From NCBI RefSeq assembly GCF_000375405.1, contig NZ_AQWS01000010.1, positions 1 to 64,000 of the forward strand: 64,000 nucleotides of DNA, in the 5' to 3' direction. The notes beneath the pieces are model-generated. The model was not told the origin of the DNA, searched no databases, and saw only the letters and a program-made list of their open reading frames with translations. Positions 57,078 through 64,000 of the stretch are shown piece by piece. Numbering within the stretch: the stretch's first letter is position 1; each line of letters opens with the position of its first letter. The position numbers and the translations under genes are program-made. This DNA is from Bacteroides propionicifaciens DSM 19291 = JCM 14649. Lineage in GTDB: Bacteria > Bacteroidota > Bacteroidia > Bacteroidales > Bacteroidaceae.

Positions 57078-58811
57078 TTATATTTTCTTCAGTAGTTTAA
57101 ATTCTGCTTTATAATTGTCTTCGAATAATTCGCACCAACCCATGATGCAATAATCTAGGTTGTCACTACGCATTACCGAAGTACTGTAATCTATCAAATC
57201 AGCTTCTTCATAGCTATTTGTTATGAAGAATGTATTTTCTCCTTTAATCTTATGTCGTATGCAAAGCTCACCAAGTACAACATTGGCCAGGGTATAAACA
57301 AATACAGTCGGGCTCACTCCAGACTCTCCTTCTTTAAAAAGAAGCTTTGCATGTTTATGATCTGTATCCAACGATGAACTTTTATTAGATAAAATAATCC
57401 CCGTCTTTTCGGAATCAAAGTCAATCCCTTCCAGGAGATAAGATGAGGCAATATATCCCAATTTGCAAAGATCATCCATCTTATAGAACTTCTGATTAAC
57501 AAATCCGAAATTCTTATTTGCCTGACGAATGAACGTAGGAAAGTCTTTTTCTGCTGACTCAAAGACTAACCCGCTATCGACAAATATTTTACTATCCTCT
57601 ACAAGTACCGACCTTAGCCGACTAACTGTAATGGGCTCAGAACTCTCAGAAGGTTTCTGAAACTCAGGTAGACTTAACACTATAGCAGCATTACACCCAC
57701 CAAAGCCTGAGGCAGTTTTAACACAGTGCATCATATCTAAAGGTTGATGTAAATTACTTACACGAAGAGGAACTGATGTACCTGTTTTTTCAAATCCAAG
57801 AGTCGCCCAGCAGATTCCATCTTTTAATTCATGTGCAGAAATAATAGTTTCAATAATACCCGAAGCTCCTAAGGTGTGACCAAAGTAAGGTTTTAAACTT
57901 TGCACGGGAACTTCTGCTAGCTCAGAAAGGCTAACAGCTTTAGATTCCATCTCATCATTGAATACAGTAGCTGTACCATGGAGGTCCAAGAAGCTCACAT
58001 CTTTAGCAAGAATATTAGCCTCATTCATAGCTTTATCCATAGCCAAATGAAGTTCATAGCCTGTACGAGAGGGGCCAGATATATGATTGGCATCATTCGT
58101 TATAGCACCACCCGACAAAATAATAGCATCAGCTGATGGTGTAGCACTAAGCAATAATGCACCACAAGCTTCACCTAGGTTTAATCCGTTTCTTGATTCA
58201 TCGTATGGCTTGCACTGCGTGGGGCTAATAGATCTAAAAGAAGAGAATCCACTCGCTATAAAAGGTGATAACACATCGCAACCCACCACCACAACTTGCT
58301 TATAAGTGGAATTTTGAATCAGCCGCTTACCTACAATTAATGCAGACACACCAGATATACAGGCATTGGATATAATTTTAATCCGATTAGTGGTCTTGAA
58401 ATACTGTTCTATTTTAAGCCCCAGAGCGGGAAGCCATGTTTGGGTAGGAATAGCATCAGACAGAGTTAGCTGATCAATATTTCCTTTGGTAGTAGCCAAA
58501 ATTAAGCCAGTATCGAATGATTGTAAATCAACTTGATATTGTAAAATCAAATCTTCAATAACACTTACAATCAAAGTTTCTGCTTTGGTAAACTCCAAAG
58601 AATCATACCTAGCAAAGCTGTCATATACTGTTTGTTTTATCCTAGCTACTTGAATTGGTCGAGACAAAAAATCCCCCGAGCCATCCAACTGAATACCTGA
58701 CTGATATTCTTTTATAGCCCGTAAGTTCTCCGAAGTGGTTTCTCCCAAAGCCGTAATCATGGCATCACCAATGATATAGCACGCTATAGGATTTTTAGAT
58801 TCTCTTTCCAT
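57078..58811 (-). CDS. Ketosynthase fused to a degenerate ketosynthase half
   Basis: A 577-residue fusion. Residues about 8-385 are a full KS with C151 (SNACISGVSA), H278 (LHGTATVFND), H312 (YFGHTLGASG) and SGFGGCNAAIVLS. After a short linker, residues about 405-577 resemble the N-terminal half of another KS: GIILSNKSSSLDTD and SPTVFVYTLANVVLGELCI are close to the KS strings that precede the nucleophile, but no Cys is found where the nucleophile would be (FFITNSYEEAD). The second part could be a tethered regulatory or dimer domain. It overlaps the thioesterase gene by 28 bases. Confidence 0.85.
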   Translation of the reverse strand: MERESKNPIACYIIGDAMITALGETTSENLRAIKEYQSGIQLDGSGDFLSRPIQVARIKQTVYDSFARYDSLEFTKAETLIVSVIEDLILQYQVDLQSFDTGLILATTKGNIDQLTLSDAIPTQTWLPALGLKIEQYFKTTNRIKIISNACISGVSALIVGKRLIQNSTYKQVVVVGCDVLSPFIASGFSSFRSISPTQCKPYDESRNGLNLGEACGALLLSATPSADAIILSGGAITNDANHISGPSRTGYELHLAMDKAMNEANILAKDVSFLDLHGTATVFNDEMESKAVSLSELAEVPVQSLKPYFGHTLGASGIIETIISAHELKDGICWATLGFEKTGTSVPLRVSNLHQPLDMMHCVKTASGFGGCNAAIVLSLPEFQKPSESSEPITVSRLRSVLVEDSKIFVDSGLVFESAEKDFPTFIRQANKNFGFVNQKFYKMDDLCKLGYIASSYLLEGIDFDSEKTGIILSNKSSSLDTDHKHAKLLFKEGESGVSPTVFVYTLANVVLGELCIRHKIKGENTFFITNSYEEADLIDYSTSVMRSDNLDYCIMGWCELFEDNYKAEFKLLKKI

Positions 58812-59230
58812 TCTTTTAGAAAAACAGGGTTAACCAACTCTAGTTTATTTGAGGAATTTAAGAAAACCTGAGTACTCTGACCCGTTGCCATAATGAGTCC
58901 ATCTCTTTCTCTTAATACCGTATATGTAAATTGTAGTTTGGCTGCTTGACAAGCATGATAGCTAGTCTCTATGATAATTGTATCACCAAATGTTAGTGAT
59001 TGCTTAAACTGGCAGTGAATATCCACAACTGGAGCTGTATATCCATTCTCATAGATAGTAGTATAGCTTAAGCCAAATTCCCTACCAAAAGCTTCACGTC
59101 CGTCTTCAAAGAACTTCAAATAATTGCCGTGCCAAACAACTCCCATAGCATCAGTTTCACTAAAACGAACATGGACACGAGTTCTATTTATCAAAGTTGG
59201 CTCTTTAAGCTCTTTTTTATTTCTTCTCAT
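58784..59230 (-). CDS. Acyl-CoA/ACP thioesterase, 4HBT hotdog type
   Basis: A 148-residue hotdog thioesterase. VRFSETDAMGVVWHGNYLKF contains catalytic D27 and the HGNY motif of the YbgC/4-hydroxybenzoyl-CoA thioesterase family. It could free the polyene acid or proofread carriers. It overlaps both neighbours (14 and 28 bases). Confidence 0.87.
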   Translation of the reverse strand: MRRNKKELKEPTLINRTRVHVRFSETDAMGVVWHGNYLKFFEDGREAFGREFGLSYTTIYENGYTAPVVDIHCQFKQSLTFGDTIIIETSYHACQAAKLQFTYTVLRERDGLIMATGQSTQVFLNSSNKLELVNPVFLKEWKENLKIL

Positions 59231-59654
59231 CTCCTAAAAATATCTTCATATTGCAGGATGCAATCAGTGTTGTACCAATATATACCTCTGCATAAATCAG
59301 AGTAAGTCCAAATATCTCTTGAAGTACCCTTATTTGAGTATCAAGAATATCACCCACCTTGGGGAAACTACGAATAGTTAGTTTATCCACCGAGCCAATA
59401 TAGCCTATGGGCACCTCTTCGTTCTTTAATTTGTAAATATAGCCAATTCGAGCTGCTGCAGATTGAGCAATATGTTCTATGAGTCCAGACTCAGTAAAGC
59501 TTTGCCCCTCAATAAAAATATTATCATCTAGAATCGTTAAGTTAGATAATGAAATATCGTCCTCAAGACCTCTAAACTTGTCAACCATTATAATAGGTGC
59601 TCGCTGAGGAATTAAACTCAATAAAGACTCTCCCACACAAGGTAATTCAATCAT
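59217..59654 (-). CDS. ApeP-like 3-hydroxyacyl-ACP dehydratase
   Basis: A 145-residue hotdog protein. The opening LLSLIPQRAPIIMVDKF and ESGLIEHIAQSAAARIGYIY (acidic residue in the long helix) resemble the ApeP/FabZ-type dehydratase of aryl polyene clusters. It would remove water from 3-hydroxyacyl intermediates to make each double bond. Start is one base after the methyltransferase stop. Confidence 0.8.
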   Translation of the reverse strand: MIELPCVGESLLSLIPQRAPIIMVDKFRGLEDDISLSNLTILDDNIFIEGQSFTESGLIEHIAQSAAARIGYIYKLKNEEVPIGYIGSVDKLTIRSFPKVGDILDTQIRVLQEIFGLTLIYAEVYIGTTLIASCNMKIFLGDEKK

Positions 59655-59655
59655 A

Positions 59656-60729
59656 TCATTTCTTTAATTTGCATTCTAGCAATGTGTGCCCTAATCCTAA
59701 ATTATCAGTTAGCTTTACTACCTCTAGCCCAGCCTCACGAATATAGTCAAAAAGGTCTTCAGAATAAAACATCTTACTATTTCCATTGGCCATAGCAGTA
59801 AAGTAAAGACTAATTTGAGCCAAATCAAAAGAAGCAGCTGGATATTTTTGACGATCCCAGAGTGTTTCCATTATAAAAATACGGCCCGACTCGCTTAGAG
59901 CTTCTCTAACTTTCTTCAGAATACGCATCACATCAGAAGCTGAGAAACAATCTAGAAACTGACTCATCCAAATCACATCATGTCCTTCAGGAAGTTTAGT
60001 ATCCTTCTGCAACAAGTTTAACCCTACCCCATGAATCCGAGAAGCATTTTGGTTTGAAGAAGTATTATGCTTCATCATTTCTATCTGTTGAGGTAAATCA
60101 ACAATCGTTACCTCAACATCCTTAGCAAAATCAACACAGTTCAAAGCCCATTTGCCTGTATTTCCCCCAATATCCATTAGCTTCGAAACAGGCTCAGCAA
60201 ATACAATATTTAATGCCTGCTTGAAAGAGTTGTCAGAATAGAAATGATCAAAGTCAAACCAACTCTTTTGAACATCTGCATCCAAAGAAGATAGCCCCTG
60301 GTAAATGGTTTCCCAATCCCCAAGAACCTTTAGCCCCTCAGGTTTTCCGTTTAACAAGGCTTCCTCTAAATGGAACATTCCTTTATAGTTAACATCGTGG
60401 TTAAAGTTCATATTAACTCTAACCATCTCATCGTTAACAAGAAACCAGCCAAGCTTTGTTATGAGGTATTTATTCTCTTTCAGAATCACAGAGCCAATAG
60501 TGAGTGAAGATTCGAGCAATACTTGAGCAGCATAGTTTGATAGCTTCGTCTTTTGAGCGATTTGTTCAAGTGCAAGACCTTCTTTCTGATCAGCTAAAAT
60601 GCTAAAGATGCCAAATTTCACCATCAACCGAGAGACTTGGAAAGTAACAGGTCCAAAAGCAATTTCATGTGCAATGCGTTGTGCATCAGCTGCGAAATAT
60701 TGCTCCTTAGTATATCGAGGATTAATCAT
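59656..60729 (-). CDS. SAM-dependent O-methyltransferase (acetylserotonin/hydroxyneurosporene type)
   Basis: A 357-residue enzyme with an N-terminal dimerisation/winged-helix part (about 15-105) and a C-terminal Rossmann methyltransferase domain: KLMDIGGNTGKWALNCVDF binds SAM, with TIVDLPQQIEMMK and HDVIWMSQFLDCFS. It may methylate the aromatic head, as known for related pigments. Confidence 0.85.
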   Translation of the reverse strand: MINPRYTKEQYFAADAQRIAHEIAFGPVTFQVSRLMVKFGIFSILADQKEGLALEQIAQKTKLSNYAAQVLLESSLTIGSVILKENKYLITKLGWFLVNDEMVRVNMNFNHDVNYKGMFHLEEALLNGKPEGLKVLGDWETIYQGLSSLDADVQKSWFDFDHFYSDNSFKQALNIVFAEPVSKLMDIGGNTGKWALNCVDFAKDVEVTIVDLPQQIEMMKHNTSSNQNASRIHGVGLNLLQKDTKLPEGHDVIWMSQFLDCFSASDVMRILKKVREALSESGRIFIMETLWDRQKYPAASFDLAQISLYFTAMANGNSKMFYSEDLFDYIREAGLEVVKLTDNLGLGHTLLECKLKK

Positions 60730-60752
60730 AGTATTTTTCTTAAAAGTAAGTC

Positions 60753-61637
60753 TTATTTCCAGAAATCGTAATAGTTAAACCACTGTTCTGGATAAGTTTT
60801 AAGCACCTCATCAAGTGCTTTAGTATAAGCATTTAGAAGAGACTGCTCTGGTCGTACACCTTTAACCGACTCTAGTCCATCCAGCACAAAGAATTTAAAA
60901 CGATAGGTTCGTTTAGGTTCACGCATTGCAAAATAAAAGACAACCGGAGTCTTCATCTTTGAAGCCAATAAAAATGGTCCTAATGGGAATTTAGCATTCT
61001 TACCCAGTAAAGACGACTCAAGCAGTTTTTCATCACGCACGAATCGATCTCCCTGAAAACAAACGTATTCATGCTCAGACAGTGCTTTAGTAATTGCAAA
61101 GACATGAGCTAAGCTATCTTTATTTACAGGTATAATTTTAAAATCCTGAGCTTGTGAGTGCCGTTCTAAAACTCTTTTTATACGTTGATGCTCATTGTCA
61201 AACATCACGATATTTATCTTTTTACCGTATTTATCGAAGAAGGGTGCACCTATTTCCCAATAACCAACATGAGCACCTATCATGACTACCCCAGTATCTT
61301 GGTTTAGTACAGATAAGAACTCATCGTAATTTTCGAATTCAAAATGATATTCATTGGATTTACCCATACCCAAAGCAACTTTATCAATTAAAATCTGGCC
61401 TAAACGATAATAGTTGCTAAATAGCAATCTTACGGATTTAGGAATGTTGTATTTGCATATTTCACGAGCATACTTCCAAATACTTCGCGTAGCCTCTGGT
61501 GCAAATGGAATGAAATAAATCACTACCAGACCCAGAAATAAATAAGCAAAACGAACTCCGAAGATCCGAATTAAGTAAACGAAGAACAGGTAACCAAACA
61601 GACCACCACGTGTCTGTCCCTCCCACTTTTTTTTCAT
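60753..61637 (-). CDS. LpxL/HtrB-type (LABLAT) acyltransferase
   Basis: A 294-residue membrane-bound acyltransferase. A hydrophobic N-terminal part (about 15-45) leads to the catalytic HX4(D/E) motif in GAHVGYWEIG (H123, E128) and FQGDRFVRDEK. Late lipid A acyltransferases have the same plan, but clusters of this type carry a dedicated copy, likely to move the polyene acyl group from ACP onto a lipid. ATG overlaps the ACP stop by 4 bases. Confidence 0.87.
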   Translation of the reverse strand: MKKKWEGQTRGGLFGYLFFVYLIRIFGVRFAYLFLGLVVIYFIPFAPEATRSIWKYAREICKYNIPKSVRLLFSNYYRLGQILIDKVALGMGKSNEYHFEFENYDEFLSVLNQDTGVVMIGAHVGYWEIGAPFFDKYGKKINIVMFDNEHQRIKRVLERHSQAQDFKIIPVNKDSLAHVFAITKALSEHEYVCFQGDRFVRDEKLLESSLLGKNAKFPLGPFLLASKMKTPVVFYFAMREPKRTYRFKFFVLDGLESVKGVRPEQSLLNAYTKALDEVLKTYPEQWFNYYDFWK

Positions 61638-61888
61638 GATTCTTTCTCAGAAACCTTTTTAATAATCAAAGAGTATAAATCTTGGAATGTTTTCACTTCC
61701 TGAAAATCGGTAGTTGTAAGCGTAAAACCAAAGTTCTTTTCAATAAGAACAACCATATCCACTAGATCAAGACTGTCTAATTCTAAGGTTGCCTGTAGAG
61801 GAGCCTCGGGCTGAATTGTGTCGATATCCACTTCAAATTCCTCAGCCAAAACTTCTCTTATATTTTCGATTATCTGTTCGTTATTCAT
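61634..61888 (-). CDS. Acyl carrier protein
   Basis: An 84-residue acidic helical protein with phosphopantetheine site S39 in LELDSLDLVDM. The second carrier protein in the run, between the LABLAT acyltransferase and a KS. Confidence 0.92.
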   Translation of the reverse strand: MNNEQIIENIREVLAEEFEVDIDTIQPEAPLQATLELDSLDLVDMVVLIEKNFGFTLTTTDFQEVKTFQDLYSLIIKKVSEKES

Positions 61889-61906
61889 TTTATGTTTGTG
61901 TTTATA

Positions 61907-63130
61907 TTATACTTTCTTTACGATTAAAGTGGCATTCGTCCCTCCAAATCCAAAGGAGTTTGACAAGAATGCATCGAACTCTAAATCAATTATTTTAGTG
62001 GGAATATTCAATTTAGAAGCTACCTCATCGGGTTCTTCTAAATTGATATTAGGAGCTATAAAGTTGTTATTCATCATCAAAACAGAATAAACCACCTCAC
62101 TAGCACCTGCCATCCACATCTCATGCCCTGTCATAGACTTAGTAGAGGCTACATATGGATTTAATCCCTCAAAAACCTCAGCTATAGCCTTTGCTTCATT
62201 CATATCTCCAACAGGAGTTGAAGTAGCATGAGCATTAATATATTTAATATCCTCAAGAGATAAGCCCGAGTTCTTCAAAGCCATCATCAACGAACGCTTA
62301 GGCCCGTCAACATTAGGTACTGAGATATGATCCCCATTCGAAGAAAATCCGTATCCTACCACTTCTGCAAGAATTGGAGCACCTCGCTCTACGGCCGACT
62401 CATACGTTTCTAGCATAAGACTTGCTGCACCACCACTGGGCACAAGACCATCGCGATTCTTATCGAACGGACGAGAAGCTTCTTTAGGAGCATCTTCACG
62501 AGATGAAAAAGCACCTAGACCATCAAAACTACCAACAGAATAGATATTGACCTCTTGAGCTCCACCACATAAGATACGATCTTGCATCCCCGATTTGATC
62601 AAGAAATAAGCCATACCAATAGCATGAGAACCACTAGCACAAGCACCAGCAATGGTAAAATTCACACCTCGAAGGTTGAAAATCACCGATAAATTCATTG
62701 TAACGGTAGAGTTCATCGACTTAAAAATTGAACCTGAGCCAACGAGAGCTGTATTCTTTTTTTCTCGGATAATATCAATTGCTTCAATAACAGGTTCAGC
62801 ACTACTATCATTACCATATAGAATACCAACCTCGTTATTTTCTAAAAAGTCTTTGTCTATTTTGGCTTGTTCGAAAGCCTCAAGTGTAGCTACTACAGCA
62901 TATTCACCTTGTTCAGGCAAATAGAGTCTCTCTTTTCGATGTAAAACACCTTTCAAGTTAGGTCTCTCTAGTATACCCGTCAGAGAAGAGGTATAACCCA
63001 TTTCTTTACGATTTAGATCAATACCAATCCCCGATTTTCCTTCTTTGAGAGATTCTTTAACCTCTTCTTTATTTTTTCCTATACAAGAATAGATTCCCAT
63101 CCCTGTAATCACAACTCTTCTATCCATCAT
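61907..63130 (-). CDS. Beta-ketoacyl-ACP synthase, FabF-like
   Basis: A 407-residue condensing enzyme. C164 (AGACASGSHAIG), H301 (NAHATSTPVGD) and H336 (SMTGHEMWMAGAS) are present. The MTGHEMWMAG variant is FabF-like but differs from the other two KS proteins of the cluster, so it probably has a separate role such as the main extension step. ATG 63130 or the adjacent 63127. Confidence 0.92.
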   Translation of the reverse strand: MMDRRVVITGMGIYSCIGKNKEEVKESLKEGKSGIGIDLNRKEMGYTSSLTGILERPNLKGVLHRKERLYLPEQGEYAVVATLEAFEQAKIDKDFLENNEVGILYGNDSSAEPVIEAIDIIREKKNTALVGSGSIFKSMNSTVTMNLSVIFNLRGVNFTIAGACASGSHAIGMAYFLIKSGMQDRILCGGAQEVNIYSVGSFDGLGAFSSREDAPKEASRPFDKNRDGLVPSGGAASLMLETYESAVERGAPILAEVVGYGFSSNGDHISVPNVDGPKRSLMMALKNSGLSLEDIKYINAHATSTPVGDMNEAKAIAEVFEGLNPYVASTKSMTGHEMWMAGASEVVYSVLMMNNNFIAPNINLEEPDEVASKLNIPTKIIDLEFDAFLSNSFGFGGTNATLIVKKV

Positions 63131-63135
63131 CTACT

Positions 63136-63867
63136 TTAAGTATATAATCCTCCATTAATAGAGATTACTTCTCCTGTAATATAGCTTGCTTCTTTTGAAG
63201 CAAGGAAACCCACTAAAGAAGCAACTTCCTCAGGCTGACAAAATCGTCTTAGAGGAATCATGTTTTTCAATGATTTCTCATCCAAATCAGCTGTCATATC
63301 TGTTTCGACATACCCTGGTGCTACAGCATTAACCGTAACATTCTTTCTACCAACCTCTTGGGCCAAAGCTTTTGTAGCCGATATTATCGCACCCTTAGAG
63401 GCAGAATAATTAACTTGTCCAGGCATACCTTTGAGCCCCGACAAAGATACAATATTGATAATACGCCCAAACTTATTAGCCAACATATTCTTCAGTAGTG
63501 ATTGTGTGACATAAAAGAACCCATCAACACTTATATCAAGCACTTTATGCCATTCGTCATGGGTCATCCAAAACAAGAGATTATCTCTACGAATTCCTGC
63601 ATTATTAACCAAGATTTCAATACATGATTCAGGATGAGAAGTCACGAAACTCGTTAGCACATTTGATACAGCCTCTGCATCAGAGACATCGAACTTCAGT
63701 AGTTCACCATCTCCTCCACATGATCTAATCAGGTCTAAGGTCTTGTTAGCCTCAGCATCATTACTTTGATAATTTACCAAAACATGGTAGCCCATACTTG
63801 CCAATTTAACACAAATAGCCCTACCAATACCTCGGCTCCCCCCTGTAACTAATGCACATTTCATCAT
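63136..63867 (-). CDS. fabG: 3-oxoacyl-ACP reductase, FabG-like
   Basis: A 243-residue short-chain dehydrogenase. NADPH-binding TGGSRGIGRA (8-17), NNAG (88-91), Ser about 141-143 and catalytic Y154/K158 in NYSASK. It reduces beta-keto groups during polyene assembly. The ATGATGA junction overlaps the stop of the gene upstream. Confidence 0.93.
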   Translation of the reverse strand: MMKCALVTGGSRGIGRAICVKLASMGYHVLVNYQSNDAEANKTLDLIRSCGGDGELLKFDVSDAEAVSNVLTSFVTSHPESCIEILVNNAGIRRDNLLFWMTHDEWHKVLDISVDGFFYVTQSLLKNMLANKFGRIINIVSLSGLKGMPGQVNYSASKGAIISATKALAQEVGRKNVTVNAVAPGYVETDMTADLDEKSLKNMIPLRRFCQPEEVASLVGFLASKEASYITGEVISINGGLYT

Positions 63868-64000
63868 CTATTATCTTTTAAAAAGGTAATCATTCGTTCT
63901 ATCTCTTTATATTTAGGAGTATCATCCACAAAAGCAGGAAAGAAATCTCTCACTTCTTTAAATATCTTATGTGTATGAGTACTCAAGTCTTTTTCAATCT
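63864..64000 (-). CDS. C-terminal end of a gene cut by the window edge
   Basis: 44 codons of an open frame end in a stop overlapping fabG (ATGA), with the tail KYKEIERMITFLKDNR. The fragment is helical and charged and would fit the end of an aromatic amino-acid ammonia-lyase, which such clusters usually carry beside fabG, but the fragment is too short to prove this. Confidence 0.6.
   Translation of the reverse strand, partial: IEKDLSTHTHKIFKEVRDFFPAFVDDTPKYKEIERMITFLKDNR

Noticed and set aside
52415-63867. Primary fatty-acid synthesis operon
   Set aside because: There are several KS types, a degenerate KS partner, LolA-like, MMPL, ligase and methyltransferase genes, and no FabD, FabH or enoyl reductase.

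Overview
The window looks like a chromosome segment from a low-GC member of the Bacteroidota, most likely order Bacteroidales. Three things point that way: promoters of the TTTG-N19-TAnnTTTG type in front of several genes, families largely restricted to the phylum (DUF5606, the PUR-like DUF3276 protein, PepSY-like secreted proteins, a hybrid two-component system of the Reg_prop/Y_Y_Y type), and the conserved order nusB-yajC-ybbR-coaE-DUF5606. The genus cannot be told from the sequence alone.

Layout. 1-1.85 kb: a CTnDOT-type tyrosine recombinase beside tRNA-Ser(TGA) with nested inverted repeats between them, probably one end of an integrated element that continues left of the window. 1.9-6.9 kb: mutS2, corA and an L-serine dehydratase. 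7-11.6 kb (minus strand): two small secreted proteins and the nusB-yajC-ybbR-coaE-DUF5606 group. 11.8-13.9 kb: PUR-like protein, then L25-pth-S4 protein. 14-16.4 kb (minus): pepT-gcvT. 16.7-21.9 kb: enolase and purL, the latter with a structured leader. 22.2-27.3 kb: a hybrid two-component sensor with degraded catalytic sites, coupled by a 4-base overlap to two half-size chromate transporters. 27.4-42.1 kb: GH10-like lipid-free glycosidase, uvrA, metallophosphoesterase lipoprotein, tRNA-Arg(CCG), asnA-ung, POT transporter, ybaK, NCS2 permease and a TonB-dependent receptor.

42.3-64 kb (minus, running off the right edge): a tightly packed run of at least 22 genes typical of an aryl polyene/flexirubin-type pigment cluster. 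It holds two acyl carrier proteins, two intact ketosynthases plus a third fused to a degenerate ketosynthase half, a chain-length-factor-like protein, a ketoreductase, two hotdog dehydratase-like proteins, a thioesterase, an AMP-forming ligase of the phenylacetate-CoA ligase type, methyltransferases, acyltransferases, a CrtI-like oxidoreductase, a glycosyltransferase, and export parts (MMPL, LolA-like, lipoprotein). Together they would start from an aromatic acid, extend and reduce/dehydrate it to a conjugated polyene on a carrier protein, decorate it, and move the lipid-linked product to the outer membrane. Genes overlap by 1-28 bases or lie within about 40 bases of each other, and one strong terminator closes the run at 42.25 kb.

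Most notable for follow-up: the sensor whose receiver has Arg in place of the phosphoacceptor Asp; the KS-KS' and MMPL-acyltransferase-methyltransferase fusions in the pigment cluster; a possible family of multi-arm intergenic repeats downstream of three genes; the purL leader; and the repeat structure next to the recombinase.
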